64,000 nt of DNA from contig CALSPX010000013.1 in NCBI GenBank assembly GCA_943788345.1, positions 221,901 to 285,900 of the forward strand, in the 5' to 3' direction. Of the stretch, positions 8,035 through 17,742 are shown piece after piece. Within the stretch, counting starts at the first letter, position 1; each line of letters opens with the position of its first letter. Origin of the DNA: Ascidiaceihabitans sp023955215. Its GTDB lineage: Bacteria > Pseudomonadota > Alphaproteobacteria > Rhodobacterales > Rhodobacteraceae. The notes under the pieces were generated by a model. That model was not told the origin of the DNA, ran no database searches, and saw only the letters and a list, made by a program, of their open reading frames with translations. The position numbers were made by a program, and so were the translations under genes.

Positions 8035-9300
8035 ATGGATCATTTCTTATATAAAAACGGCGCATTGCACGCCGAAGATGTTCCGGTGGCCGAGATTGCC
8101 GCCGCCGTGGGCACGCCATTTTATGTGTACTCAACCGCGACATTGCTGCGCCACTTTAAGCTGTTTGATGATGCGCTTGAAGGTATGGACCATCTGGTCT
8201 GCTACGCGATGAAAGCGGCCAGCAACCAAGCGATTCTTAAAACGCTGGGCGATGCTGGTGCAGGCATGGATGTGGTCTCTGGCGGTGAATATATGCGGGC
8301 AAAAGCCGCAGGTGTTCCGGGTGACCGCATTGTGTTTTCTGGTGTCGGTAAAACGGCTGATGAAATTCGCCTCGCGTTGACCGGTGGTATCCGCCAATTC
8401 AACGTGGAATCGGAACCTGAGATGCAGGTGCTGAATGCCGTCGCGCTTGAGCTGGGCGTCGTTGCGCCGATCACCATTCGTGTGAACCCTGATGTTGATG
8501 CCAAAACTCACGCCAAGATTGCGACTGGCAAATCCGAAAACAAATTTGGTATTCCGATTTCGCGCGCGCATGAAGTTTATGCGATGGCTGGCGCGATGAA
8601 GGGGCTAGATGTCATTGGCATCGATGTTCACATCGGCAGCCAGCTAACAGATTTGGCCCCGTTTGAGGCCGCCTATAATAAAGTGGCAGAACTGACCGAA
8701 GAGTTGCGCGCCCAAGGCCACAATATCAAACGCCTGGATTTGGGCGGGGGTCTGGGTATTCCATATGAACGGTCAAACGAAGCCCCACCATTGCCAAGTG
8801 ATTATGGCGCGTTGGTGAAACGTACGCTTGGCCATTTGGGATGCGAAATCGAAATCGAACCCGGTCGTTTGATCGCGGGCAACGCGGGCCTGATGGTCAG
8901 CGAAGTGATCTACGTCAAAGAAGGCGAAGACCGAGAATTCCTTATCATTGACGGTGCGATGAACGATTTGATCCGTCCTGCAATGTACGATGCGCACCAT
9001 GATATCGTGCCTGTTGTTGAACCTGCTGCTGGTATCGAAATGGCAAAATACGATGTTGTTGGTCCTGTCTGTGAGTCTGGCGACACATTCGCCAAACACC
9101 GCGAAATGGCACCGATGAAGTCAGGCGATTTGGTCGCGTTTCGCAGTGCTGGTGCATACGGTGCTGTTATGGCGAGCGAATATAACAGTCGCCCACTTAT
9201 TCCTGAGGTTTTGGTCAACGGCGATCAATTTGCGGTTATCCGCGCACGCCCAACCTTTGACGAAATGATAAATCGAGATACCATACCAGAATGGCTCTAG
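8035..9300 (+). CDS. lysA: Diaminopimelate decarboxylase
   Basis: PLP enzyme for the last step of lysine synthesis, meso-diaminopimelate to lysine plus CO2. At 421 residues it is a normal length. The fold III (alanine racemase-like) barrel carries the PLP lysine in CYAMKAASN near residue 60. Further motifs are HIGSQLTDL, LDLGGGLGIPY, EPGRLIAGNAG and the second-domain motif CESGDTFAKHR. It follows DUF2834 closely and probably belongs to the argH operon. Confidence 0.97.
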   Translation: MDHFLYKNGALHAEDVPVAEIAAAVGTPFYVYSTATLLRHFKLFDDALEGMDHLVCYAMKAASNQAILKTLGDAGAGMDVVSGGEYMRAKAAGVPGDRIVFSGVGKTADEIRLALTGGIRQFNVESEPEMQVLNAVALELGVVAPITIRVNPDVDAKTHAKIATGKSENKFGIPISRAHEVYAMAGAMKGLDVIGIDVHIGSQLTDLAPFEAAYNKVAELTEELRAQGHNIKRLDLGGGLGIPYERSNEAPPLPSDYGALVKRTLGHLGCEIEIEPGRLIAGNAGLMVSEVIYVKEGEDREFLIIDGAMNDLIRPAMYDAHHDIVPVVEPAAGIEMAKYDVVGPVCESGDTFAKHREMAPMKSGDLVAFRSAGAYGAVMASEYNSRPLIPEVLVNGDQFAVIRARPTFDEMINRDTIPEWL

Positions 9301-9339
9301 GCGCGTTGATGCGTTTAGGAGATTTGGGAGTGGTATCAA

Positions 9340-11904
9340 ATGGTGTCAAAACCTTCTCAACCTGAAGTCCAGCGCGGGTTAAATGCCTTGCGCTGGCCGC
9401 TACGGTTTACATGGTTGGGGATGTGTTTTGAACGCGCGGCATACGCGCTGTGGCCATTGTTAAGTGTCGTTTTCCTGGTGCTTGCGGTTCTTATGTTTGG
9501 CTTGCATGAGCTTCTCCCACTTGAAATATTCTGGGGAGGTGCAAGCCTCGCCACGATCGCAGGTGCGGCCGCCCTCGGCTACGCAGTGTATAAATTCCGT
9601 GTCCCATCCAAAACTGATGCAATCGCCCGATTGGATCAAAGTCTCCCAGAGCGTCCAATTCAAGCGCTGACAGACACACAAGCCATCGGTGTAACTGATG
9701 CAGCGTCGGCTGCCGTGTGGACGGCGCATCAGACAAGGATGATTGTAAAGGCGAAGGCCGCGAAAGCTGTGCCTGCTTATGTGCGCCTTGCTTCGCGTGA
9801 TCCCTTTGCATTGCGCTATGTTGCAGTGATTTTCTTTGCCGTGGCATTGATCTTTGGTTCAGTTTTACGCGTGGGAACCGTTGGTGCCGTGGCGCTGCCC
9901 GATGACAAATTATCTTCAGCTCCGGTTTGGGAGGGGTGGATCGATCCGCCACGATATACTGGTCGCCCAACGCTGTATCTGAACGATCAACCAGAAGGGG
10001 CTTTGTCTGTTCCCGAGGGAAGTTTGATAACCCTACGCCTGTACGGCGAGGTTGGTGCGCTTGCGCTGTCTGAAACGGTATCAGGACCTACACTCTTTGC
10101 ATCGGCATCTTCGACCGCTCATGATTTCAAAGTTATTCAAGATGGCGAGCTATCGATTAATGGACCGAATGGCCGAAAGTGGTCCGTCCGTGTTGTGCCA
10201 GACATCCCGCCGATCGTTGCCTCTTTGGAGGGTATTGATAGTGACGCTCTTGGCGTGATGACATTGCCGTTCTCGGCAGGTGACGATTACGGCGTTGAAA
10301 GTGGTGAAGCTTGGATAACTCTTGATTTGGATGGTGTTTCACGGCGTCATGGGTTGAGTGTCCCACCCCAAGCGCGTCCTGAGTTGACTGTCTCTCTTCC
10401 GATGCCGGTCGTGGGCGACCGCAGTGGGTTTGAGGAAAATTTGGTCGAAGACTTTTCCAAACATCCTTGGGCTAATCTTCCGGTTGTTATGAACCTCACT
10501 GTGCTTGACGCAGCAGAACAACAATCCCGATCAGAACCAAGTGCGCTTTTATTACCTGGTCGGCGCTTTTTCGATCCGATGGCTGCAGCAATTATCGAAC
10601 AGCGTCGCGATTTATTGTGGTCGCGTGCGAACGCGCAGCGGATTTCACAAATCCTTCGCGCAATCAGCCACCGTCCGGAAGACGCATTTCGCAATGAGGT
10701 GACGCAGCTTCGATTGCGAAAACTGATTGAGCGACTTGAAACTTGGATCGAACTGGATCGGTTAACGCTTGTCGCGCAAGATGAGCTGGCAGAAGAACTG
10801 TGGACTTTGGCGATAGAGTTGGAAGAGGGCGATCTTGCGGATGCTTTAGAGCGTATGCGCCAAGCGCAAGAGCGATTGAACCAAGCGATGCGTGACGGTG
10901 CTACGAATGCTGAAATCGCTGAACTGATGCGAGAATTGCGCGATGCCACCGAAGAATATCTAAAACAGTTGCAAAAACAGCAATCCCAAGACGGCGAGAG
11001 CCCACCCCAAGACGGTGGAAACTCAAGCCAGATGACCCAAGATGATCTTCAACGCATGATGGACCGTATCCAAGAGCTCATGGAGCAAGGCCGCATGGCT
11101 GAGGCTGAAGAAGCTCTAAAAGAACTACAAGAGATGATGGAAAACATGCGCGTCTCTGAAGGCGAAGGGCAAAGTGGGGACCCGGCCGGGGAACAAGCTA
11201 TGGAAGGTTTGTCAGACACATTGCGTGAACAGCAGGGGCTGAATGATCAGGCGTTTCGTGATCTGCAAGAACAGTTCAATCCCAATGCTCAAGCGGGTGA
11301 AAGTGATGGCAACGTTGGACGCAATGGCGGGCAAGGTGAGGGCGAAAGCCACGAAGGGCAAGGTGGTGAGGGCAGCGGTGAAGGTTCATCTGGTCCGCCA
11401 TCGAACCAACAAGATAATCTAGCTGACCGTCAACAAGCGCTGCGTGATGAACTGGAACGCCAAAAAAATGCACTTCCCGGTGCTAGCACGCCAAACGGCG
11501 ATGCCGCACGAGACGCCCTAGAGCGCGCGGGGCGTGCGATGGAGAATGCAGAGCAGGCATTGCGTCAGGACCAATTAGGGCAGGCCATTGATAGCCAAGC
11601 ACAGGCGATGGAAGCGTTGCGTGACGGATTGCAATCGTTGGCCGAAGCGCTGAGCGAAAATCAAGAAGAGCAGAGTCCGGGTCAAGGTGAGCAAGATGGC
11701 AACCGTCAAGCGCAATCAAGGGATCCACTTGGGCGGGGTCAAAACGGCGATGGTGTTGATCCAGAGGCAGAGGGCAACGTTTCTGATGCAGAAGTGTATC
11801 GCCGTGCCCGTGACCTGCTTGCTGAAATACGCCGCAGATCGGCGCAAGGCGAACGTACAGAAGCCGAGTTGGATTACTTGAAACGCCTTATCGACCGGTT
11901 CTAA
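9340..11904 (+). CDS. TIGR02302 (DUF4175) family large membrane protein
   Basis: 854-residue protein matching the alphaproteobacterial family TIGR02302. Two or three helices lie near residues 30-85 and another near 155-175, followed by a beta-rich segment to about 400. A long helical, charged and low-complexity region rich in Gln, Glu, Gly and Arg fills roughly 480-830 (for example QKQQSQDGESPP and GQGEGESHEGQGGEG). It is probably inner-membrane anchored with a coiled periplasmic or cytoplasmic tail; no biochemical function is established to my knowledge. Start supported by GGGAG upstream. Convergent with the zinc-ribbon gene, 2 bp apart. Confidence 0.85.
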   Translation: MVSKPSQPEVQRGLNALRWPLRFTWLGMCFERAAYALWPLLSVVFLVLAVLMFGLHELLPLEIFWGGASLATIAGAAALGYAVYKFRVPSKTDAIARLDQSLPERPIQALTDTQAIGVTDAASAAVWTAHQTRMIVKAKAAKAVPAYVRLASRDPFALRYVAVIFFAVALIFGSVLRVGTVGAVALPDDKLSSAPVWEGWIDPPRYTGRPTLYLNDQPEGALSVPEGSLITLRLYGEVGALALSETVSGPTLFASASSTAHDFKVIQDGELSINGPNGRKWSVRVVPDIPPIVASLEGIDSDALGVMTLPFSAGDDYGVESGEAWITLDLDGVSRRHGLSVPPQARPELTVSLPMPVVGDRSGFEENLVEDFSKHPWANLPVVMNLTVLDAAEQQSRSEPSALLLPGRRFFDPMAAAIIEQRRDLLWSRANAQRISQILRAISHRPEDAFRNEVTQLRLRKLIERLETWIELDRLTLVAQDELAEELWTLAIELEEGDLADALERMRQAQERLNQAMRDGATNAEIAELMRELRDATEEYLKQLQKQQSQDGESPPQDGGNSSQMTQDDLQRMMDRIQELMEQGRMAEAEEALKELQEMMENMRVSEGEGQSGDPAGEQAMEGLSDTLREQQGLNDQAFRDLQEQFNPNAQAGESDGNVGRNGGQGEGESHEGQGGEGSGEGSSGPPSNQQDNLADRQQALRDELERQKNALPGASTPNGDAARDALERAGRAMENAEQALRQDQLGQAIDSQAQAMEALRDGLQSLAEALSENQEEQSPGQGEQDGNRQAQSRDPLGRGQNGDGVDPEAEGNVSDAEVYRRARDLLAEIRRRSAQGERTEAELDYLKRLIDRF

Positions 11905-11906
11905 GG

Positions 11907-12671
11907 TTAGCCATTGTTTTGAGAGGCAGCAGTGGCATCTAGCCACTTTGCTAACCCTTGCAATTGGCCGTCCAACCAGGCGCGCGCCTGATCCACCAAA
12001 GCGACAAAGTTGCTTAGGTATGGATCAACTTGTGGCACGGCTTTTGCGATGTCTGGCGCAAATATATACACGGCGGCCAAAATGATCGCGATAATAACGA
12101 CCGCCATGAAGCCACGCTTAAATCCGCGCTTTTTACGCGATGGAGCTACGCCACTTTCATCGGTTGCAAACTGACGGTCATTGGTCGAACGAAGCGTAGA
12201 ATTGATTTCTTCGATATCCGGAAGCAGATCACGACGCGATCCTAGAGCAGCAGCAGATGTTGTTGCTTCAATTTCTTCTCCGCGCATACGCGCCATCCGT
12301 TCGCGGGCTTCACGTGCACGGCGCGCAGCTTCATCTTCGACATCGTCGTCTAGGCCCAGATCAGGTTGGCTTTCTAAGCCAGTGTTCTCTTGCTCGCGAA
12401 TTTCGGCTTCATGCTCAGCCTCTTGACGTAAAATGTCTGCAACTGCGGGGTCAATTTCTTTGCGCTGTGGCTGCGTTGAAATCTCAACGCGCTCTTCGTT
12501 TTCGGGAATAGCTATGGCAGCTGCTTCTTCTCCGGTTGGGGGCACATGATCAGGATGATGTTGAAACCACGTTTGACCACAGTTGGAACATTGAACATCA
12601 CGACCTTCGGTCGGGACAACCTCGGTTGGCACCTCATATTGCGCATCGCAATTTGGACATATCAGTCGCAT
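11907..12671 (-). CDS. Zinc-ribbon (MJ0042-type) membrane protein
   Basis: The 254-residue protein starts MRLICPNCDAQYEVP and has a second pair in CSNCGQTW, together a CxxC-x(n)-CxxC zinc ribbon in the first ~40 residues. A charged Glu/Arg-rich linker follows, then one transmembrane helix near residues 178-198 (FMAVVIIAIILAAVYIFA) and a short tail. The family is common in alphaproteobacteria beside ftsE; its function is unknown. I use the ATG at 12671, since the in-frame extension upstream (to 12710) is unlike the family. Divergent from ftsE, which suggests a link with envelope or division genes, but this is inference. Confidence 0.8.
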   Translation of the reverse strand: MRLICPNCDAQYEVPTEVVPTEGRDVQCSNCGQTWFQHHPDHVPPTGEEAAAIAIPENEERVEISTQPQRKEIDPAVADILRQEAEHEAEIREQENTGLESQPDLGLDDDVEDEAARRAREARERMARMRGEEIEATTSAAALGSRRDLLPDIEEINSTLRSTNDRQFATDESGVAPSRKKRGFKRGFMAVVIIAIILAAVYIFAPDIAKAVPQVDPYLSNFVALVDQARAWLDGQLQGLAKWLDATAASQNNG

Positions 12672-12822
12672 TGTCTGTTTTGACCCCGTGAATTCCTTGA
12701 TACATAACATATGTTGCGGTGAATGGGCAGAAAAGTGCTATCTGCGATCAAAGGCTTAGAGGCGGTGGATTGCAACGGGACCGATGCTCAGGCACAACAG
12801 GTCCAATGAATTGGGGAACCTC

Positions 12823-13500
12823 GTGATTGAGCTAGAAAATGTTGCTTATAGCTATGGTGGCGGCGAATTGCTGTCCGATATTTCTATTAAGCTGGCACCG
12901 GGATCTTTCTATTTCCTGACCGGCCCATCGGGCGCAGGGAAAACGACACTTCTGAAGTTATGCTATGGGGCGCTATTGCCGACTGCTGGGCAGGTTCGCA
13001 TCATGGGCAACGATGTCCGCAATCTGGATCGTGATGGCGTTGCTATGATGCGGCGCAATGTCGGCGTCGTGCATCAAGACGTTAAGTTTTTGGACCACCT
13101 CCCTGTTGCAGACAACATTGCGCTGCCGCTTACAGTATCTGGTCGCCAGCACGAAGCGGGTGGTGCGGACTTGGGCGAATTGCTGGCATGGGTTGGATTA
13201 AACCACCGTGCTGCTGGATTGCCGCCTGAACTGTCTGGTGGGGAACGGCAACGTGCGGCGCTAGCACGCGCAGTTATTATGTCGCCAGATGTTGTTTTGG
13301 CAGATGAGCCGACGGGGAACGTCGACTGGGAAATGTCGCAGCGGTTGTTGAAGTTGCTGATTGAGCTGAACAAAATGGGTAAGACTGTTTTGATTGCGAC
13401 GCATGATCTATCACTGATCCGTGCGGCTAAATCCGAAGTTCAGGCCCGTGTATTGCGTATTTCAAACCGCAGATTGCAATTGGCAGGAGCGGATTTGTGA
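12823..13500 (+). CDS. ftsE: Cell division ATP-binding protein FtsE
   Basis: ABC ATPase that partners with FtsX at the division site to activate peptidoglycan hydrolysis. About 225 residues from the GTG at 12823 (GGGGAA upstream). An in-frame ATG at 12784 would add 13 residues not usual for FtsE. Walker A is GPSGAGKTT, the signature LSGGERQR and Walker B VVLADEPTGN. It overlaps ftsX by four bases, the classic ftsE-ftsX arrangement. Confidence 0.93.
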   Translation: MIELENVAYSYGGGELLSDISIKLAPGSFYFLTGPSGAGKTTLLKLCYGALLPTAGQVRIMGNDVRNLDRDGVAMMRRNVGVVHQDVKFLDHLPVADNIALPLTVSGRQHEAGGADLGELLAWVGLNHRAAGLPPELSGGERQRAALARAVIMSPDVVLADEPTGNVDWEMSQRLLKLLIELNKMGKTVLIATHDLSLIRAAKSEVQARVLRISNRRLQLAGADL

Positions 13501-14402
13501 AGTTTAGTGTTTCTGAATTACGCTCTCTTTTCATTGGTGATAAGCAGGCTGATCGTGTTGTTCCACCTTCAGGGTTTACCGCACAACTGACATTGTTCGC
13601 AGCTGGTGCGATGGCATTTTTGGCCGTTTTTGCCTTGGCGCTTTCGTTGGCATCTGGCCGATTGGCTGCCCGTTGGGGCGATGAACTGGCCCGTACCTCC
13701 ACCATTCGCATCGTTGCGCCTGCTGGTGAACGTGCGATTCAAACCTATGCGGCGCTGCGAGTCTTGGAAACAACAGCAGGTGTTGAAAGTGCGCGCGCGT
13801 TGACTGACGAAGAACAACAAGCGTTGCTTTTACCGTGGTTTGGCGCTGGAATTGACTTGCGTAGTTTGCCGGTCCCGCGCTTGATCGAAGTGGTCGAAAA
13901 TCCATCTGGCTTTGACGCTGAGGGCCTTCGTCTTCGTCTGGCCGCCGAAGTGCCGGCCGCCTTTTTGGATGACCACACACGTTGGCGTGCCCCGTTGGTT
14001 CAAGCGGCAAATCGCTTGCGGCTGTTGGGTTGGATCGCAATTTTTCTGATCGGTGCGGCAGTCGGGGCAATGGTGACTTTGGCGGCAAACGCGGCCCTTG
14101 CGGCGAACGCACAGGTTGTTGCCGTCCTGCGTTTGGTAGGTGCCACCGATCGATATATCGCCGAAGCCTTTATTCGCCGCTTTACCATTCGTGCCTTTAT
14201 AGGCGCGGGCGTTGGGGTGATTTTCGGAATGCTTGCAGTGTTGTTGTTACCATCTGCAGGCGACGACGCAGGCTTTCTTACAGGGCTGGGATTTCAAGGG
14301 GCAGGGTGGCTTGCGCCATTGCTGATCCCTGTGATGGCTGGGGGTGTTGCACTTATCGCGACACGCATCGCCTCACGAAGAGCGTTGGAGGCGCTTAGCT
14401 AA
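13497..14402 (+). CDS. ftsX: Cell division protein FtsX
   Basis: Membrane partner of FtsE, 301 residues. One helix near residues 30-52 is followed by an extracytoplasmic domain (about 55-175) and three more helices, near 180-205, 225-252 and 268-292, the FtsX/MacB-type topology. It overlaps ftsE by four bases and plsC by one, so the four genes ftsE-ftsX-plsC-PPOX appear to form one translationally coupled unit. Confidence 0.9.
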   Translation: MKFSVSELRSLFIGDKQADRVVPPSGFTAQLTLFAAGAMAFLAVFALALSLASGRLAARWGDELARTSTIRIVAPAGERAIQTYAALRVLETTAGVESARALTDEEQQALLLPWFGAGIDLRSLPVPRLIEVVENPSGFDAEGLRLRLAAEVPAAFLDDHTRWRAPLVQAANRLRLLGWIAIFLIGAAVGAMVTLAANAALAANAQVVAVLRLVGATDRYIAEAFIRRFTIRAFIGAGVGVIFGMLAVLLLPSAGDDAGFLTGLGFQGAGWLAPLLIPVMAGGVALIATRIASRRALEALS

Positions 14403-15124
14403 TGATACGTTGGTTTGTTTCGCTAATTTTTATGATCCACATTTACTTTATGATGGTTGTGATCGGTCTACTTTGGGGTCCTTACGCATTGCTTTCTCCA
14501 GAAGGGGCGAGGGCAGGGGCCAAAGCTTACAGCCGCTATGTCTTCTGGTTATCGCGCTGGATGCTGGGTCTGCGCGTCGAAGTGCGTGGTCCCATCCCAA
14601 GTGGTGAGGTTATCATTGCCGCCAAACACCAGTCGTTCTTGGACATCATGATGATCTTTACGGCATTGCCGACAGCCAAGTTCATTATGAAACGCGAAAT
14701 TCTTTGGACCCCAGTTATCGGGCTATACGCCCGTCGTTTGGGCTGTGTTCCTGTTTCACGCGGTAAACGTGGGGCTGCAATCACCAAGATGGTGCGTGAT
14801 GTTGAAGCCGGGCATGCGTTGCCGGGTCAGTTGATTATCTATTCTCAAGGAACGCGTTTGGCTCCAGGGGTTAAAGCACCCTACAAAGTTGGGACCGCTG
14901 TTTTGTACAATCAGTTGCAGCAGGAGTGTGTGCCGGTGGCGACGAATGCGGGTGTTTTTTGGCCGCGTACAGGTGTGCTGCGCAAGCCGGGCCTTGCTGT
15001 TGTTGAGTTTTTGCCGACCATCCCTGTTGGTTTAGACAAGGACGCCTTCATGTCAGTTTTGGAAGAGGTTGTTGAAACCAAATCCAATGAGCTGATGGTA
15101 GAAGGTGGATTTGATCCATCATGA
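14402..15124 (+). CDS. plsC: 1-acyl-sn-glycerol-3-phosphate acyltransferase
   Basis: Adds the second acyl chain to lysophosphatidic acid in phospholipid synthesis, at the inner membrane. 240 residues with an N-terminal helix (4-30). The acyltransferase motif HQSFLD (the NHxxxxD-type block, here KHQSFLD) lies near residue 78, with the RxxxR-like block VPVSRGKRG and the substrate block YSQGTR further on. The EGTR motif of many PlsC enzymes reads QGTR here, a mild variation. It sits in the ftsEX operon through one-base stop/start overlaps on both sides. Confidence 0.92.
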   Translation: MIRWFVSLIFMIHIYFMMVVIGLLWGPYALLSPEGARAGAKAYSRYVFWLSRWMLGLRVEVRGPIPSGEVIIAAKHQSFLDIMMIFTALPTAKFIMKREILWTPVIGLYARRLGCVPVSRGKRGAAITKMVRDVEAGHALPGQLIIYSQGTRLAPGVKAPYKVGTAVLYNQLQQECVPVATNAGVFWPRTGVLRKPGLAVVEFLPTIPVGLDKDAFMSVLEEVVETKSNELMVEGGFDPS

Positions 15125-15723
15125 ATTGGATCAAGGACATAGCATCCCTCGAAGGTCTCTATGGAGCCTCTGGTGATGCGTCTTTGCGTAAGGTGGCAAC
15201 ACAGATGACCCCGCTTTACCGCAAGTGGATAATGACATCACGATTGTGCGCGCTGTCGACAGTGGGTCCGGATGGCACAGACGGCAGCCCGCGTGGCGAT
15301 GATGGCCCTGCGGTCAAAGAACTTGATGAACACACATTAGCGATGCCAGATTGGCGTGGAAACAACCGCTTGGATTCGTTGCGCAATATTGTCGTCGATG
15401 GGCGTGTATCATTGATGTTTGTCGTTCCAGGATCGAACAATGTTGTGCGGGTAAATGGAACCGCGCGCCTAACTGATGATGTTGAATTGCGGGCACAGTT
15501 TGAACGTAAGAACATCCAACCAGCCACAGTAATTGTCATCAAAATTGCAGAGATTTACAGCCAATGTGCGCGTGCTTTTATGCGTGCGGGTACATGGTCA
15601 CGCGATGATGCAGAAGGATTGCCAACTGTAGGGGAAATCCTTGCAGAGATGACTGATGGCGAAGTTGGTGGCCTTGCCTATGATGCAGAATGGGGCGGAC
15701 GAGCGGCCAAGACAATGTGGTAA
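15121..15723 (+). CDS. PPOX-type FMN-dependent flavoprotein (MSMEG_1061-like)
   Basis: 200-residue protein of the pyridoxamine-5'-phosphate-oxidase-like split-barrel superfamily. The core MTSRLCALSTVGPDGTDGSPRGD and the later WRGNNRLDSLRNI and LMFVVPGSNNVVRVNG are typical of the MSMEG_1061 subfamily, which bind FMN; the physiological substrate is unknown. It overlaps plsC by four bases and is followed by a strong bidirectional hairpin, so it is the last gene of the ftsEX unit. Confidence 0.82.
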   Translation: MNWIKDIASLEGLYGASGDASLRKVATQMTPLYRKWIMTSRLCALSTVGPDGTDGSPRGDDGPAVKELDEHTLAMPDWRGNNRLDSLRNIVVDGRVSLMFVVPGSNNVVRVNGTARLTDDVELRAQFERKNIQPATVIVIKIAEIYSQCARAFMRAGTWSRDDAEGLPTVGEILAEMTDGEVGGLAYDAEWGGRAAKTMW

Positions 15724-15751
15724 CGCTTGAGAGTGTCTGAGATGCAAAAAA

Positions 15752-15770
15752 GGCGGGCTATTGGCCCGCC
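15752..15770. terminator. Bidirectional terminator between PPOX gene and lpd
   Basis: Perfect 7-bp stem GGCGGGC / GCCCGCC with a five-base loop, preceded by a run of A and followed by TATTCGGTTTT. It can end transcription from both sides of this convergent gene pair. Confidence 0.85.
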
Positions 15771-15792
15771 TATTCGGTTTTAGGAACAGTAA

Positions 15793-17181
15793 TTAGGCGT
15801 GAATAGCGCCATCACCACAAGCCAAGGCTGCTTCGCGCACGGCTTCTGAGTAAGTGGGGTGCGCGTGGCACGTCATTGCCAGGTCTTCGGCGGATGCGCC
15901 AAATTCCATCGCGACGCAAACTTCGTGGATCAAATCGCCAGCCGCTGGGCCGATGATATGGGCCCCAAGGATACGATCCGTGTCTTTGTCCGCTAGGATT
16001 TTTACGAAACCTTCGCCTGCAAATACAGCCTTTGCGCGGCCATTGCCCATAAAGCTGAACTTGCCAACTTTGTAGTTACGGCCCTGCTCTTTCAGTGTTT
16101 CCTCGGTCTCACCAACGTTGGCGACCTCTGGGTGTGTATAGATCACACCGGGAATGACGCCGTAGTTCACGTGGCCATGTTTGCCCGCGATTTGTTCGGC
16201 GGCGGCAAGGCCCTCATCTTCGGCTTTGTGCGCAAGCATTGGGCCGTCGATCACGTCGCCAATTGCGTAGATACCTGGCACATTGCTCTGCCAATCGGCC
16301 CCAACTTTGATCTGACCGCGTGGGGACATTTCGATCCCTAGGGTGTCTAGACCAAGGCCGTTTGTGAAGGGTTTGCGTCCTGTGGCGACCAAAACTGTAT
16401 CCGCTTCGATGACGTGCTCGCTGTCATCTTTGCGCAATTTGTAGTGCACTTTGGCTTTGGTTTTGTTGGCTTCGGTCTTTTGTACCGCAGCGCCCATGAT
16501 GAATTTAAGGCCCTGTTTTGTAAGTAAATTTTGGAATGATCGTTGTACTTCGGCATCCATTCCGGGTGTGATTGCGTCCAAGAATTCAACAACTGTAACT
16601 TCGGACCCAAGGCGCGCATAGACGCTGCCAAGTTCCAGGCCAATGACGCCTGCGCCGATGACGACCATTTTCTTGGGTATTTTGCCAAGTTCTAATGCGC
16701 CGGTTGAGGTCACAACGATCTTTTCATCGACTTCAACACCCGGCAAGGATGCTGGTTCTGAACCGGAGGCGATGATGATATTTTTGGTCTCGTGGACGTC
16801 ATCGTTGACTTGAACGTTGCCAGCGGCGGGGATGGTTGCCCATCCTTTGATCACGTCAATTTTGTTCTTTTTCATAAGGAATTCAACGCCTTTGGTGTTT
16901 TGACCAATGGTGTCATCTTTATAGGCAAGCATTTGCTTCCAGTCGACGGACGGGCTTTTGCCTTTGAGGCCCATGGCCCCAAAATTGTGCTCTGCCTCGT
17001 GCAGCATGTGTGAGGCATGCAGCAGCGCCTTGGACGGGATGCAGCCCACATTGAGGCAGGTACCACCAAGGGTATCGCGGCCTTCAACGATTGCAGTTTT
17101 GAGGCCCAATTGAGCGCAGCGGATGGCTGAAACATAGCCGCCAGGGCCTGCGCCGATGATGATCACGTCATAGTTTGCCAT
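15793..17181 (-). CDS. lpdA: Dihydrolipoyl dehydrogenase (E3)
   Basis: FAD enzyme that reoxidises the lipoyl groups of 2-oxo-acid dehydrogenases, producing NADH. 462 residues from ATG 17181 (AAAGGA upstream; an in-frame extension to 17274 is not E3-like). FAD motif GAGPGGYVSA, redox pair GGTCLNVGCIPSK, NAD motif VIGAGVIGLELGSVYARLG, and the C-terminal His-Glu block HAHPTYSEAVREA. It lies downstream of sucB, separated by two small genes and a G/C-rich gap, so it is probably the E3 for the SucAB complex. Confidence 0.96.
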   Translation of the reverse strand: MANYDVIIIGAGPGGYVSAIRCAQLGLKTAIVEGRDTLGGTCLNVGCIPSKALLHASHMLHEAEHNFGAMGLKGKSPSVDWKQMLAYKDDTIGQNTKGVEFLMKKNKIDVIKGWATIPAAGNVQVNDDVHETKNIIIASGSEPASLPGVEVDEKIVVTSTGALELGKIPKKMVVIGAGVIGLELGSVYARLGSEVTVVEFLDAITPGMDAEVQRSFQNLLTKQGLKFIMGAAVQKTEANKTKAKVHYKLRKDDSEHVIEADTVLVATGRKPFTNGLGLDTLGIEMSPRGQIKVGADWQSNVPGIYAIGDVIDGPMLAHKAEDEGLAAAEQIAGKHGHVNYGVIPGVIYTHPEVANVGETEETLKEQGRNYKVGKFSFMGNGRAKAVFAGEGFVKILADKDTDRILGAHIIGPAAGDLIHEVCVAMEFGASAEDLAMTCHAHPTYSEAVREAALACGDGAIHA

Positions 17182-17203
17182 TGGGTTGATCCTTTGATTT
17201 TGG

Positions 17204-17227
17204 AACGTCGGTATAACGTCGGTATTG
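17204..17227 (+). repeat. Dispersed 24-bp repeat, copy 1
   Basis: Two tandem copies of the 11-mer AACGTCGGTAT followed by TG, just upstream of lpdA. The same 24 bases occur as the exact reverse complement at 36297-36320. A G/C-rich stretch follows (to about 17315) that could fold into a hairpin ending the MAPEG transcript or attenuating lpd. Confidence 0.85.
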
Positions 17228-17331
17228 TATCTGTATTGCGTCGGTGCGTGGTCGGTTATTGCGGGGCGGGGCATTTGGGGCTTTGCCCCCGCCGCTGTGC
17301 GGCTCCCCCAGAGTTTATTTGGTAAAGTGAA

Positions 17332-17742
17332 TTAGACAAGAGCGGCGATCAGCATGAGTGTTGTTGGGACGAAACCTGCAAACCAGATGAGGCTGCGCCA
17401 CGGCGTCCAGCCAAAAGCGTAGGCGGGGATGTAGGCGATACGTGCGATCAGGTAGATGATGGCCAACGTGCCTGTGTAGGCGGTTGATTGACCCGAGATG
17501 GTGATCACGGTGCAGGCGATTGTGAAAAGGATCAGCCCCTCAAAGTGGTTGCTCATTGCGCGTTTTAGGCGGCCTGTGCGCAGTGACATCTGTTCTTCGA
17601 GTGGGGTGCCCAATCTGGCGGGGTCACGTGGGGACATGGTTTTGCCAACGCCCAGTTCGATGTTGGCTGGTATCGCCATCAGTGCGAATTGGATGACCTG
17701 TAAGAGGCCAGCGAGCGTGAGGACTGTGAGTTCAGTTGTCAT
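17332..17742 (-). CDS. MAPEG family membrane protein
   Basis: 136-residue protein with four predicted helices and the MAPEG-like pattern (N-terminal helix, RTGRLKRAMSNHFEGLILF, then IARIAYIPAYAFGWTPWRSLIWFAG). Family members include microsomal glutathione transferases, but bacterial ones mostly have no assigned substrate. It overlaps the end of the upstream hypothetical gene by 11 bp and lies between the suc genes and lpdA, so it is probably read from the suc promoter. Confidence 0.8.
   Translation of the reverse strand: MTTELTVLTLAGLLQVIQFALMAIPANIELGVGKTMSPRDPARLGTPLEEQMSLRTGRLKRAMSNHFEGLILFTIACTVITISGQSTAYTGTLAIIYLIARIAYIPAYAFGWTPWRSLIWFAGFVPTTLMLIAALV

Noticed and set aside
9460..9970. 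Several antisense open frames opposite the TIGR02302 gene
   Set aside because: They follow the codon periodicity of the real gene and have His/Arg/Gln-rich shadow composition without start signals.
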